Positions 46,730 to 55,368 of a DNA stretch of 64,000 bases are shown here, piece by piece. The stretch's first letter is position 1; every line of letters begins with the position of its first letter. A program made the position numbers and the translations under genes. The notes under the pieces were generated by a model. The model saw only the letters and a program-made list of their open reading frames with translations, was not told the DNA's origin and did no database searches. Source of the DNA: CAWAVN01 sp963844315 (GTDB taxonomy: Bacteria; Planctomycetota; Planctomycetia; Planctomycetales; Planctomycetaceae); the NCBI GenBank assembly GCA_963844315.1, contig CAWJOC010000024.1, positions 360,750-424,749 on the forward strand, given 5' to 3'.

Positions 46730-46975
46730 ATGACCGTTGATCGCAAAAACTGGCTGGACGATGTGGAAGCCGTGATTCGCTCCAGGCATTACACTTGGCT
46801 GCCGGAAGGCTTGGGTGGCGAGCCGGTGGATGTCGCGATGACGTATTTGCTGACCGACATTATGCACATCTGCAAGCGGACGGCGGCTTCGTTCGATGAC
46901 ATTCTGGAGCAGAGCCGAAAGCAGTTCCGCGAAGAAGAACGCCAGCAACGAGAGGAAGCGGCCAAGAACGGCTGA
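46730..46975 (+). CDS. Small hypothetical protein
   Basis: 81 residues, no signal peptide. It reads MTVDRKNWLDDVEAVIRSRH, then a helical middle (DVAMTYLLTDIMHICKRTAA) and a charged helix at the end (SRKQFREEERQQREEAAKNG). No family was recognised. The ATG at 46730 has ACGGAG about eight bases upstream, which supports it as real. It is followed after six bases by a family F hairpin that separates it from the convergent LuxR-type gene. Confidence 0.6.
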   Translation: MTVDRKNWLDDVEAVIRSRHYTWLPEGLGGEPVDVAMTYLLTDIMHICKRTAASFDDILEQSRKQFREEERQQREEAAKNG

Positions 46976-46981
46976 CATCAA

Positions 46982-47040
46982 GTGGCACAGACATTCCTGT
47001 CTGTGCGGATTGACTGCACAGACAGGAATGTCTGTGCCAC
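46982..47040. repeat. Doubled palindrome, family F, copy 3
   Basis: Arms GTGGCACAGACATTCCTGTC and GACAGGAATGTCTGTGCCAC around CGGATTGACTG, nearly identical to 33469-33526. It lies between the ends of two convergent genes (stops at 46975 and 47061), where it can terminate both. Confidence 0.9.
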
Positions 47041-47060
47041 CCAAGTGCGACCGGCCCAGG

Positions 47061-47735
47061 TCATTTTTGGGAATTGACTTCGTATTCCATGCGGGCCAAC
47101 AGGCGGACCAAGGCGATGCCGGAATCGACGTGGAGCTTCCGATACACCGAGGCCCTGGCGGCTTCCACGGTGCGGGTGCTGAGGCTCAAATGCCCGGCGA
47201 TGGTTTTGTTGGGCTGGCCCTCGTAAATCAAATCCATGACCTGGCGTTCCCGCTCGGTGAGCGCGCCGATCCTTTGCATCACTTGGGCCTGCTCTTGGGA
47301 TTGCTCCTGATGCGCCAAATCGCAGGCCAAGGTTTTCAAAAGAGCGTCCAACAGTTGCCCGCGAGTGTAAGGCCGCTTCAAAAAACAGACGGTCTCATCA
47401 CGAAACGCGCAGCCGGCGTCCGTAAGACACGCCGCGCAAATCACCAGAGTATGGGAATCCTCCCCAGCCGGGCCCAGCTCCACCGGGGCTTCCAATTCCT
47501 CGAAAGACAGACCCTCGAAATGGCTTTTGGATTGGATTCGCGTGGTCGGCAAATCGGTGATGAGGCACGCGGGCTTGCTGCCATCAAGCCGGTCGAGCAT
47601 CTCCGCAATGGATTCGACCGGCTGAGCCTCCAGACCCGCCCATCTCAAGACCGCGCCAATCGCTTCCCGCTCCAGTGGGGATTGCTTGTGGATGAACAGG
47701 ATTCCATTGGCAACAGAGTGATCTAAGAAAGACAT
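47061..47735 (-). CDS. LuxR/FixJ-type regulator with degenerate receiver domain
   Basis: 224 residues. The C-terminal 65 residues are a LuxR-type helix-turn-helix: IGALTERERQVMDLIYEGQP, NKTIAGHLSLSTRTVEAARA, SVYRKLHVDSGIALVRLLAR. The N-terminal 125 residues have the fold order of a FixJ receiver, but the acidic pair is replaced (ILFIHKQSPLE). The phospho-acceptor region reads CLITDLPTTR, keeping one Asp, and FLKRPY retains the Lys. It may therefore be phosphorylation-independent. The ATG at 47735 is chosen at the start of the receiver strand; the frame is open to 47792. A TTAAGTA palindrome lies 270 bases upstream. No histidine kinase is near. Confidence 0.85.
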   Translation of the reverse strand: MSFLDHSVANGILFIHKQSPLEREAIGAVLRWAGLEAQPVESIAEMLDRLDGSKPACLITDLPTTRIQSKSHFEGLSFEELEAPVELGPAGEDSHTLVICAACLTDAGCAFRDETVCFLKRPYTRGQLLDALLKTLACDLAHQEQSQEQAQVMQRIGALTERERQVMDLIYEGQPNKTIAGHLSLSTRTVEAARASVYRKLHVDSGIALVRLLARMEYEVNSQK

Positions 47736-48195
47736 CGTGTATTTCGCTTGGAAATCAGGAGGGGGAAGATTCTTTGGCTGCTCCCCTCTCAATCCAAAGG
47801 GCCATGCTCGTTCGGAGGGGAGAGACCCAAAAAGTCATTCCGGGAAATCTAAAGCAGCGGTTTATTGAGAGTTAAGGTCAGGCAAGGGCTTGGCCAGGCG
47901 ATGTCGTTTCATTTCATCGCTAGAAATCCGAACGCCCGCATCACGAGGCTTCGTTCCGTTTCGGATTTCCTAAGGAAGGATGGTCGGTATGTCCCAGGCG
48001 GGTGTTAAGTATTTCTACTTAAGAATTAATCGGATGCCGCGCCAATACTGGCAAGTGTCAGGCGGAATCTAAGAATACTTAATCAAGTTTTTTTGTCCAG
48101 AATAATCTTGTACGATTTTGTCCTCTTTGAAAAGACATTTGGATAGTCTCAAAGTGCGGCCCCGGATCGATAAGGATTCTGAATCTCGATCAGAA
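47736..48195. other. Long leader/intergenic region upstream of the LuxR-type gene
   Basis: About 460 bases with no believable gene. AT content is raised between 48000 and 48120. It contains the palindrome at 48005-48022 and the related half site ATACTTAATC near 48077. It probably carries the regulator's promoter. Confidence 0.5.
48005..48022. promoter_or_regulatory. Palindromic candidate regulator site
   Basis: TTAAGTA, TTTC, TACTTAA: a seven-base inverted repeat in an AT-rich patch upstream of the LuxR/FixJ-type gene. LuxR-type proteins bind sites of about this size. The link is inference only. Confidence 0.4.
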
Positions 48196-48355
48196 TTTTA
48201 ACGCAAAGACCGCAAAGGGAAGACACGGAGAACGCCAAGGAAGACCCAAGGGATTTCTAGAAATCTTGCCGTGGGAATGAGGAGACTTCCAAGGATGGTC
48301 GCTTAGGAAAACCCTCGGCCCTTCGCGTCTTCCCTTTGCGGTCTTTGCGTTAAAA
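48196..48355. repeat. Inverted repeat, family D, copy 2
   Basis: Left arm TTTTAACGCAAAGACCGCAA followed by AGGGAAGAC, right arm GTCTTCCCTTTGCGGTCTTT followed by GCGTTAAAA, separated by about 100 bases. It lies at the 3' side of the DUF1080 gene. Confidence 0.88.
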
Positions 48356-48437
48356 GGCCTTTTGAATGGGGCGTCGGCGTTTGTGACAGAAGAGCAAACG
48401 GTGCAAAAGGCGAAGATCCCTGCGACAGAATTGGCTG

Positions 48438-49711
48438 TTAGCGCGCGGCTTTGGGCAGCGGGGCGATTTTCAGGTCGCGGAAGTTGAGGTCGGTGGTTGC
48501 ATCATGGCCTTGCAGGCTGATGTGCCCCGCTTCCAGACGCAGACCTCGCGCGGATTGGGGTCGGGCTTTCGGTCATCTTCAAAAGCCACCATCGGCTCGC
48601 CATTGACCCACGATGCGAAGCGGGGACCGGAAGCCACCAGAGTCAGGGAGAGCCATTCGTGATCTTTGGTGATGACCTTTTGCGGCTCGACGCGCCGAAA
48701 AATGCCGCCGGTGCGGTCGCCCACGAACCGCATGGGGTCTTTGGGATTCTGGGCGTTTTGCACTTGCAGTTCGTAGCCGTTGATGGACTGCCCTGCTTCC
48801 CCCTTTAAGCCGCGAAAGAAGAGGCCACTATTGACGCCTTCGCCATTCGTCTTGGCCTTGGCTTCCAAGATGAAATCGTCCCAGGTCTTGTCGGTTTCCA
48901 GAAAACCCAAGCCGTTTTTGACGTGAATCGTGCCGTCCTTGACATCAAACTCGCTTTTGGACCCCGGCACGACATGCCAGCCGCTTATGTCCTTGCCGTT
49001 AAAGATCGGCTCGGTTCCCAAGGGCTTTAAGGCGACGTGTCGGAACTCGATTTTGCCTTCGTTTTTCTGAAGGCCAAGCCGCCCCGTGACGAGCAGGTTC
49101 TCGGACGTGTCGGTGAAATCCAAAACCTTTTCGCCGTTGAAGCTGGCTTGGATGTTTGGCCCCTTCACCGTCACGTGCACCGTGATCCATTGGTTGTCCG
49201 AGAGCAAGGGCTGCTCGGCTTTGTGCCGGCCCACCAGACTGGCCGTGGGAAAGGTCTCATGGTTCTCGCAGAAGTTGAGTTCGTAACAGTCCACGGCGGG
49301 GTTCGTGGGCTTGGGGACCGTCCGCAAAAAGACGCCGCTGTTGCCATTCTCCGCCAAGCGGTATTCGCAGCGGAATTCGTAATCCGCAAATGGAACCCAG
49401 GTCAAAAGCAGCCCCGGCTTCCCGGAATCCGCCGTGATGATGCCCTCTTCCACCCGCCAGTTGACGGCGTCTTTCTGCCCTTTGTCGTTGGCTTCCCAAC
49501 CGAATAGCGATTCGCCATCGAACAGCTTGATCCAACCGGCCTCAATTTCCGCCTTTGACGGCGGAGCCAAGAGCTTGGAAGCGGGTTCCATTGGTTTGGG
49601 AACTTCGGGATCATTCCCCGCGCCTTCCTCAGTTTCGGGAGTCTTTACAGGCTCCGTCTTCGCCTGACAGCCCCAGAGACCGACGATCAAAAGCAAAATG
49701 CCCCATCGCAT
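48438..49711 (-). CDS. Lipoprotein with two DUF1080 (3-keto-disaccharide hydrolase-like) domains (one frameshift)
   Basis: Exported lipoprotein. The ATG at 49711 starts MRWGILLLIVGLWGCQ with a lipobox ending in Cys 15, then a Pro/Glu-rich spacer. DUF1080 domain 1 covers about residues 60-235 (WIKLFDGESLFGWEANDKGQ, FRCEYRLAENGNSGVFLR, YELNFCENH). Domain 2 covers about 240-425 (PIFNGKDISGWHVVPGSKSE, LEAKAKTNGEGVNSGLFFRG, GYELQVQNAQ). Near 48548 a one-base shift leads into GLRLEAGHISLQGHDATTDL and FRDLKIAPLP, with the stop at 48438. The family has a concanavalin-like fold and includes 3-keto-glycoside hydrolases; the substrate here is unknown. Duplication within one protein is less usual than a single domain. 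Confidence 0.87.
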
Positions 49712-49744
49712 AACCGCTCTCCCCACCTCAAAAAGCTCGAATAT

Positions 49745-49901
49745 GTCCCTTCTCCCTGAGGGAGAAGGTGGCCGAAGGCCGGATGAGGGGGACGATGAAA
49801 GAGAAGATGTCCAACCTAAATCGAACCCCTCACCCTAACCCTCTCCCCCAAGGGGAGAGGGGACAAGAACAGCCCCCTCACCGCCAAGGGGAGAGGGGAC
49901 A
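49745..49901. repeat. Long two-armed repeat, family C, copy 4
   Basis: Inverted orientation relative to the copies at 11875 and 19494: TGTCCCTTCTCCCTGAGGGA and GGTGGCCGAAGGCCGGATGA on the left, then CCCCTCACCCTAACCCTCTC with GGGGAGAGGGGACA repeated twice on the right. It lies between the DUF1080 gene and the 2Fe-2S subunit gene. Confidence 0.88.
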
Positions 49902-49916
49902 AAGCCATCAGACTTC

Positions 49917-50399
49917 CTACGTTTTCGCCAGCCGTTTTTCCGCCGCGGATTGCACCGCGCGGACGATTTTATCATACCCCGTGCAGCGGCAGAGATTGTT
50001 CGCGAGATAAAAGCGAATTTCTTCCTCGGTCGGGTTGGGGTTGGATTCCAGAAGCGACTCGGTCTGCACGATGAAGCCCGGCGTGCAGATCCCGCATTGC
50101 AAAGCCGCCCCTTCGAGGAACGCTTGCTGCACTTCGTCCAAATGGCTGCCGTGGGCGATGCCTTCGATGGTGCGAAGCTCCGCGCCTTCGGCTTCCATTG
50201 CCAGGACCAGGCAACTCACCACGGGTCGGCCATTCATGAGGACGGTACACGCCCCGCAGTTGCCGTTCGAGCAGCCTTCCTTCGTCCCGGTGAGATCCAA
50301 GACGTCCCGCAACACTTCCAAAAGCGTCTGCCTGGGTTCACAAAGAAACTCGACCTGATCGCCATTGAGGATCGTGGAGACAATTCGTTTTTTCGCCAT
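49917..50399 (-). CDS. Molybdenum hydroxylase 2Fe-2S subunit (CoxS/XdhC-small type)
   Basis: 160 residues, cytoplasmic. It carries two 2Fe-2S clusters of the xanthine dehydrogenase/CO dehydrogenase family. The plant-type cluster Cys are in TKEGCSNGNCGACTVLMNGR and SCLVLAMEAEG; the second cluster is in LQCGICTPGFIVQTESLLES and NNLCRCTGYDKIVRAV. Electrons pass from the molybdenum subunit to the FAD subunit encoded just upstream at 50501. The catalytic molybdopterin subunit is not in this window. The start is the ATG at 50399. The gene is intact. The two genes are separated by about 100 bases containing a family J repeat. Confidence 0.92.
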   Translation of the reverse strand: MAKKRIVSTILNGDQVEFLCEPRQTLLEVLRDVLDLTGTKEGCSNGNCGACTVLMNGRPVVSCLVLAMEAEGAELRTIEGIAHGSHLDEVQQAFLEGAALQCGICTPGFIVQTESLLESNPNPTEEEIRFYLANNLCRCTGYDKIVRAVQSAAEKRLAKT

Positions 50400-50437
50400 G
50401 TTTATCAGTTGTCCGTGGTCAGTTGGGGGTTTTAGTT

Positions 50438-50490
50438 TGTCGCCTTTCGCTCCGCGAAAGGACGTTCGTTCGCGGAGCGAACGACGACAA
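50438..50490. repeat. Double palindrome, family J
   Basis: TTGTCGCCTTTCGCTCCGCG, AAAGGACG, then TTCGTTCGCGGAGCGAACG and ACGACAA. The outer TTGTCG/CGACAA pair encloses two small hairpins. It lies between the two hydroxylase subunit genes. Confidence 0.8.
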
Positions 50491-50500
50491 TACAGCTTCC

Positions 50501-51397
50501 TCAGCGGCCTGGTTGATAGTGGAGATCCTCGCCTCGCGCCCGCGCGATGGCGGCTTTGAGGACGCGCTCGGTCAAGACGCCGGTGACGTGGCGGCGGTAT
50601 TCGATGGTGCCCCGCATGTCGGTGATGGGGTTGATGATTTCCTTGGCGGCGTTCGCGGCTTTTGTGATGAGTTCATCCGAAACCTTTTGCCCGGCTAAAA
50701 GCTCGCTGGCCTTCTTGGCGAACAGCGGCGTGGGGGCGACTGCTCCCAAGCCGATGTGGGCGGCGACAATGCTATTGCCTGCCGCATTCAGTTCGACAGA
50801 AGCTCCCACGCCGACCACGGCGATGTCCATTTCGTTCCGGGGAATGAACCGCCTGTAATGCGAACCGCTGTGGGGCTTCGGGGCGGGGAAACGAAGCTCC
50901 ACCAGAATCTCGCCCGGCTTTAAGACGTTCAGTCCCGGACCGGTGCAAAATTCCTCCGCAGGGACTTCCCTGGTCCCGGCTTGACTCGCAATCAGGCAGG
51001 TGGCATTGAGGGCAATCAGGCTGGGCGTGGAATCGGCGGCGGGACCGGAGTTGCACAAGTTCCCGCCCACGCTGGCCCGGCTTTGAATTTGAATCCCGCC
51101 GATGATGTGGCCGCTGTCCGCCAGGGCCGAGTAATGCTTGGCAATCTCTTGGTTCCCGTAAATCCGGTAACACGGAACCGCCGCTCCCAGGCGAAGCCCC
51201 GCGGCATCCACGGCGAGCGTGTTCAGTTCGGGAATCTTTTTGAGATCGACGAGCAGATTCGGTTTGTACCGGCCCATGCGCATCTGGTCGATCAAATCCG
51301 TCCCTCCGGCCATGGGGCGGGCGTGGCCATTTTGCTCGGCGAGCAAAGCCAGTGCGGAATCGAGCGTCAGCGGAGCCTGGAAATCAAAATCGTGCAT
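50501..51397 (-). CDS. Molybdenum hydroxylase FAD-binding subunit (CoxM/XdhB type)
   Basis: 298 residues, intact. It binds FAD and passes electrons to the final acceptor. The FAD-binding half has the family phrases RPMAGGTDLIDQMRMG and IGGIQIQSRASVGGNLCNSG. The C-terminal half is the CO-dehydrogenase flavoprotein domain (FIPRNEMDIAVVGVGASVEL, AHIGLGAVAPTPLFAKKASE, TGVLTERVLKAAIARA). The start is the ATG at 51397. It is transcribed ahead of the 2Fe-2S subunit. The substrate cannot be told without the missing large subunit. Confidence 0.92.
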   Translation of the reverse strand: MHDFDFQAPLTLDSALALLAEQNGHARPMAGGTDLIDQMRMGRYKPNLLVDLKKIPELNTLAVDAAGLRLGAAVPCYRIYGNQEIAKHYSALADSGHIIGGIQIQSRASVGGNLCNSGPAADSTPSLIALNATCLIASQAGTREVPAEEFCTGPGLNVLKPGEILVELRFPAPKPHSGSHYRRFIPRNEMDIAVVGVGASVELNAAGNSIVAAHIGLGAVAPTPLFAKKASELLAGQKVSDELITKAANAAKEIINPITDMRGTIEYRRHVTGVLTERVLKAAIARARGEDLHYQPGR

Positions 51398-51603
51398 AAG
51401 GCGTGGCTTATTTTGGGGTCGTTCAAGGGGTCAATCCATGAGCAGTCGCTTTCTAGTTTTAACCGCCCCGGCCCACGGGGAAAAGTCCGGCGGGAAGTTT
51501 TGGCAAGGTTGTTCGGGATCGCGAAGCGGCTTTAACCCAAGGTCTTCCATTGCGAAATAAGCGGCGGTGTTTCAGAGTGGTAGAGTGAAGGCTTGTCTGA
51601 TAA

Positions 51604-51723
51604 GTCCCCTCTCCCCTTGGGGGAGAAGGTTAGGGTGAGGGGGACGATCTAAGTTCGACGTCTGTTCTAGCTTGTCCCCCTCATCCGGCCTTCGGCCACC
51701 TTCTCCCCAGGGGAGAAGGGACA
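51604..51723. repeat. Long two-armed repeat, family C, copy 5
   Basis: GTCCCCTCTCCCCTTGGGGG and GGTTAGGGTGAGGGGGACG, a spacer, then CATCCGGCCTTCGGCCACC and TTCTCCCCAGGGGAGAAGGG. It ends 33 bases before the esterase start codon, so it is part of that gene's leader. The rest of the 51398-51755 gap shows nothing else. Confidence 0.88.
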
Positions 51724-51755
51724 GAATCACACCTTTTGATGGAAATGAGGAACCC

Positions 51756-52772
51756 ATGAAACCCTGCGTTTGGCTGCAAGTGAGTTTACTTCTGATCCTG
51801 AGCGGAACCGGCTTCGCACAACAACCGCAAAACCCGAACGCCGAACGCGAAGCCCAGGCCCGCGAAGCTCAAGCCAGAGAGGAGGAAAAGCAGGCGCGGA
51901 AAGCCCAGGCCCAGGAAAACGCGGCGCGGCGGAATCAGGCTCGGCCGAATCGCAATGTCAATGTTTCCACGGACGTGGAATACGGCAAAGCGGGCGAGCG
52001 AAGTTTGACATTGAACCTCTATAAGCCCGCCAAACCCAGTGCCGACCCGTTGCCCGTCATCGTGTGGATTCACGGCGGCGGCTGGCGGAACGGCGACAAA
52101 TCCAGCGGAAGTCGACTCGCGGAGTTCGTGGGCACGGGGAACTACGTGGGCGTGTCGGTCGGGTATCGGCTCAGCGGCGAAGCAGTCTGGCCCGCGCAGA
52201 TTCACGATTGCAAAGCCGCCGTCCGCTGGGTCCGGGCCAATGCGAAGCAGCACGGCATCGACCCGGAGCGCATTGGGCTTTGGGGCAGTTCCGCCGGCGG
52301 GCATCTGGTCAGTCTGTTGGGAACGTCCTCGGACATTGAAGCACTCGACGGAGACAACGGCACGCCGGGCGTTTCCAGCCGGGTGAAGTGCGTGGTCGAT
52401 TACTGCGGCCCCTCGCAAATGACGGTCTTCAAGCATCAGGCGGCGACGCTGCTCTTCGGCACGCCGGAAAACCACAAAGCCAATTCCGAACTCGCCTCGC
52501 CCGCGGCGCACGTCACCCAGGACGACCCCGCGTTTCTGATCGTGCATGGAACGGACGATGGGACCGTGCCCTTTTCGCAGGCCGAGTTGTTTTACGACAA
52601 ACTCAAAAAAGCCGAGGTGGATGTGACGTTCATCAAAATGGAAGGCGGCGGCCACGGCATCGGCGGCCCGGAAATCAACAACCGCGTGAAAGCCTTCTTC
52701 GACAAGCACCTCCGCGACGAGGACGTGAAAATCTCCAGCGAACCCATCGCGGTCAATCCCTCTCAAAACTAA
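51756..52772 (+). CDS. Exported alpha/beta-hydrolase (BD-FAE/esterase type)
   Basis: 338 residues, intact. A signal peptide (CVWLQVSLLLILSGTGFA) precedes a charged Glu/Ala/Gln/Arg-rich coiled stretch (REAQAREAQAREEEKQARKA) of about 45 residues. The hydrolase domain follows: oxyanion loop VIVWIHGGGWRNGD, nucleophile elbow IGLWGSSAGGHLVS, acidic residue in FLIVHGTDDGTVPF, and the His in KMEGGGHGIGG. The family hydrolyses esters of plant polymers or small molecules. GAGG lies upstream of the ATG at 51756. Its placement in the periplasm agrees with the other exported hydrolases here. Confidence 0.9.
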   Translation: MKPCVWLQVSLLLILSGTGFAQQPQNPNAEREAQAREAQAREEEKQARKAQAQENAARRNQARPNRNVNVSTDVEYGKAGERSLTLNLYKPAKPSADPLPVIVWIHGGGWRNGDKSSGSRLAEFVGTGNYVGVSVGYRLSGEAVWPAQIHDCKAAVRWVRANAKQHGIDPERIGLWGSSAGGHLVSLLGTSSDIEALDGDNGTPGVSSRVKCVVDYCGPSQMTVFKHQAATLLFGTPENHKANSELASPAAHVTQDDPAFLIVHGTDDGTVPFSQAELFYDKLKKAEVDVTFIKMEGGGHGIGGPEINNRVKAFFDKHLRDEDVKISSEPIAVNPSQN

Positions 52773-52830
52773 AAGACCGGCTGAGTGGCAGAGATCCAAA
52801 TCGCAGCCGTTCGCAACATTCATGGGAAGG

Positions 52831-52955
52831 GTTAACGCAAAGTCCGCAAAGGGAAGACGCTAAGAAATAGGCAACAAAAGACTTCCCGAAAGGAAAATTT
52901 CGTTGGCCTTCAAGGCCACGGCGATTCTCTTTCCTTTGCGATCTTTGCGTTAAAA
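52831..52955. repeat. Inverted repeat, family D, copy 3
   Basis: Left arm GTTAACGCAAAGTCCGCAAA followed by GGGAAGACG, right arm CTTTCCTTTGCGATCTTTGC followed by GTTAAAAC. It lies in the gap after the esterase gene; nothing else is recognised there. Confidence 0.85.
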
Positions 52956-53069
52956 CGCCTTTCTTGCCAATGGGCGAAATAGTTTCGAAAAACTCAATTC
53001 CAAGGCCCGATATCCGGTTAAAATACCGGAGGAAGAGCGGTCAATAGCAAAGCACAACGGACCAATGCC

Positions 53070-53861
53070 ATGACCACTGATGACTTGGCCTATCGGCCGG
53101 AATGGGAACAGGATACCAACCCCGCTTGGCCGGTCGGTTTGGCCTGGCTGCTGTTGGCGGGTTTGGCTTGGCTGCTGTTTGACCTGACGGCGAACTCTTC
53201 GCTGGTGGCGGTGGTCGCGTGCCTCAAATTCGGCTGGCACGATTTCCAGAACGGCGTTTGGCTTTGGCGGACGGACCCCTGCCCCAAGCGCGGCTCGACC
53301 TGCTTCTTTTTCTATCTGGCCTTGGGCTTTTGGAAGATCAGCCTGACGGCGGTGGCCCTGACCTTCGGCATTCTGATCGTCACGTCCAGCCTGCGTTTGG
53401 CGTTTCCGGGAGCGGAGATTCTAGGCACGCTGTTGTCACTCTGGATCAGTTGCGGATTGGCGACGCTTTTCACCTGGACCGCCTGCGGGCTGGCTTGGAA
53501 GCGCGAACTCAAAATCTGGGTGGATTCCTCGATCACGCATTCCCGAAAGCACGACCTCTGGCCGCCGAAGCCATACGGAACCAACAAGCTCCATTCGCTG
53601 CTGTTCGCCGGGGGTCTGGTCGCGGTGACGGCCTCGCTGGTGTTCGGCATCATCGTCGGCGTGGACATCGCCGAGAAACAACCCGCGATCGGCGGCTGGT
53701 TTGTGCTCGGCGTGATGTTCGGCCTGATTTTCTTCACGGGCGGCTTACTGGCCGCGACCGAATACCTCGCCAAAACAATCTGCGCCCCCCATGCGTCAAT
53801 CTGTTGGAAACCGACGGAGAAGAGAATCGAATCCTTCACGGTTTGGCAAGACAACTTTTGA
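53070..53861 (+). CDS. Polytopic membrane protein of unknown function
   Basis: 263 residues with about six hydrophobic segments in three pairs: GLAWLLLAGLAWLLFDL, TAVALTFGILIVTSSL, LLSLWISCGLATLFTWTACG, LLFAGGLVAVTASLVFGIIV and WFVLGVMFGLIFFTGGLLAA. A conserved-looking hydrophilic part, FGWHDFQNGVWLWRTDPCPK and RGSTCFFFYLALGFWK, has several Cys and Trp. No family was recognised. The ATG at 53070 follows a plain leader. The gene is intact. It is not obviously linked to its neighbours. Confidence 0.65.
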   Translation: MTTDDLAYRPEWEQDTNPAWPVGLAWLLLAGLAWLLFDLTANSSLVAVVACLKFGWHDFQNGVWLWRTDPCPKRGSTCFFFYLALGFWKISLTAVALTFGILIVTSSLRLAFPGAEILGTLLSLWISCGLATLFTWTACGLAWKRELKIWVDSSITHSRKHDLWPPKPYGTNKLHSLLFAGGLVAVTASLVFGIIVGVDIAEKQPAIGGWFVLGVMFGLIFFTGGLLAATEYLAKTICAPHASICWKPTEKRIESFTVWQDNF

Positions 53862-53927
53862 CCGAGGCCCCATTGGGATCGCGATTCGAGTTGTGGAGAA
53901 ATTTAGGTCGTGGGTCAGTCTGAAAAT

Positions 53928-54006
53928 GGGTGGCATGCTCACGGCTTTGCGTGAGCATGAAAACCCGCGAGAAACCATGCTCACGCAAAGCCGTGAGCAT
54001 GCCACC
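53928..54006. repeat. Palindromic repeat, family K (GCATGCTCACGGCTTTGCGTG)
   Basis: Arms GGTGGCATGCTCACGGCTTT and AAAGCCGTGAGCATGCCACC with inner TGCGTGAGCATG pairs. Single copy in the window, following the membrane protein gene. Confidence 0.88.
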
Positions 54007-54113
54007 CTGGAACTTTTGGCCAAACGGAACCACGACCGGAAATTACGCCCGCTTGACGGTGCAACGGCCAACTCGATATAGCTCAACTGTGGAAGAGGCT
54101 CCTTTGGTTGGCT

Positions 54114-54184
54114 TAGACATTCCTGTCTGTGCGGAAAGATGTGGCCTCTTCCAATGCCGCACAGACAGGAATGTCTGTGCCACC
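54114..54184. repeat. Doubled palindrome, family F, copy 4
   Basis: Arms AGACATTCCTGTCTGTGCGG and CCGCACAGACAGGAATGTCT. A further short palindrome, GTAGGTGCCACCTAC, follows at 54195, upstream of serC. Confidence 0.85.
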
Positions 54185-54226
54185 TAAAATTCACGTAGGT
54201 GCCACCTACAACCTGAGAGACCAAAT

Positions 54227-55309
54227 ATGACCGAGCGAGTTTATAACTTTTCCGCGGGGCCGGCGGTGTTGCCGGTGGAAGTGCTGGAAGAAGCCCAGGA
54301 AAACCTGTTGTCGCTGGGAAACACCGGCGTGGGGATCATGGAGCATTCGCATCGCGGCAAGGCGTTCATGGCGGTGTACGAAAAGGCCGTCCGAAGTTGC
54401 CGGGAACTCGCGAGCATCCCCGACGATTACGATGTGCTGTTTCTGCAAGGCGGAGCTTCGACGCAGTTTTTTCAAATCCCGATGAACTTCCTGACCGCCG
54501 ACCGCACGGCGGATTATCTCATCACCGGAGTCTGGTCGAAAAAGGCCCTGGAAGAAGCCCAGCGCTTCGGGAAAACGCACGTGGTCTGCACCAGCCAGGA
54601 CCGCAATTTCTGCTACATCCCTCAAAAAAGGCAGTCCAGCAAATCGCCGACCTACGTGCATTTCACCTCGAACAACACCATCTACGGCACGCAGTTTCGA
54701 AATGAACCCGAAGTGCCCGCCGGGGCGTTTCTCGTGTGCGATGCCTCCAGCGATATTTTCTCAAGGCCGTTGGACATCAAGAAATACGGCCTCATCTATG
54801 CCGGGGCGCAAAAGAACCTGGGGCCGAGCGGGGTGACGTTGGTCATCATCCGCAAGGACCTCGTCGCCCAGGGCGCGAAGGAACTGCCGACGATGCTGCA
54901 ATACCGCACCCATGCGGCCAACGAAAGCATGTACAACACCCCGCCTACCTTTGGCATTTACATTATGGGGCTGGTCTTCAAATGGCTGAAACAGCACGGC
55001 GGCCTCGAAGCCATGCAAAAACGCAACGAGGACAAAGCCGGGCGGCTCTACCGCTATCTCGATGAAAGCCGATTGTTCAAAGCGACCGCCGATGCCGATA
55101 GCCGCTCGCTGATGAACGTGACCTTCATCACCGGCGATGATGACCTGGACGCCAAGTTCCTTTCCGCCGCCAAGGAAGCGAAGCTCGATGGTCTCAAAGG
55201 CCACCGAAGCGTCGGCGGCATGCGGGCGAGTCTGTATAACGCCTTCCCCACCGAAGGCGTGGACCATCTGGTGGAAACGCTCAAGAAGTTCGAAGCGGAT
55301 CATTTTTAG
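54227..55309 (+). CDS. serC: Phosphoserine aminotransferase SerC
   Basis: PLP enzyme that converts 3-phosphohydroxypyruvate and glutamate to phosphoserine in serine synthesis, and acts in pyridoxine synthesis in some bacteria. It is 360 residues and intact. Family features: VYNFSAGPAVLPVEVLEEAQ at the N-terminus, GIMEHSHRGKAF, LFLQGGASTQFFQIPMNFL, the PLP Asp in FLVCDASSDIFSRPLD, and the Schiff-base Lys in GLIYAGAQKNLGPSGVTLVI. GAGAGA lies ahead of the ATG at 54227. serA and serB are not in the window. The next gene begins 60 bases after the stop and may be co-transcribed. Confidence 0.96.
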   Translation: MTERVYNFSAGPAVLPVEVLEEAQENLLSLGNTGVGIMEHSHRGKAFMAVYEKAVRSCRELASIPDDYDVLFLQGGASTQFFQIPMNFLTADRTADYLITGVWSKKALEEAQRFGKTHVVCTSQDRNFCYIPQKRQSSKSPTYVHFTSNNTIYGTQFRNEPEVPAGAFLVCDASSDIFSRPLDIKKYGLIYAGAQKNLGPSGVTLVIIRKDLVAQGAKELPTMLQYRTHAANESMYNTPPTFGIYIMGLVFKWLKQHGGLEAMQKRNEDKAGRLYRYLDESRLFKATADADSRSLMNVTFITGDDDLDAKFLSAAKEAKLDGLKGHRSVGGMRASLYNAFPTEGVDHLVETLKKFEADHF

Positions 55310-55368
55310 GCTGTAGACCGTAGGCTATAGGCTGTAGGAAAACCTTGCGAACCGAAAACGCATTGCAA

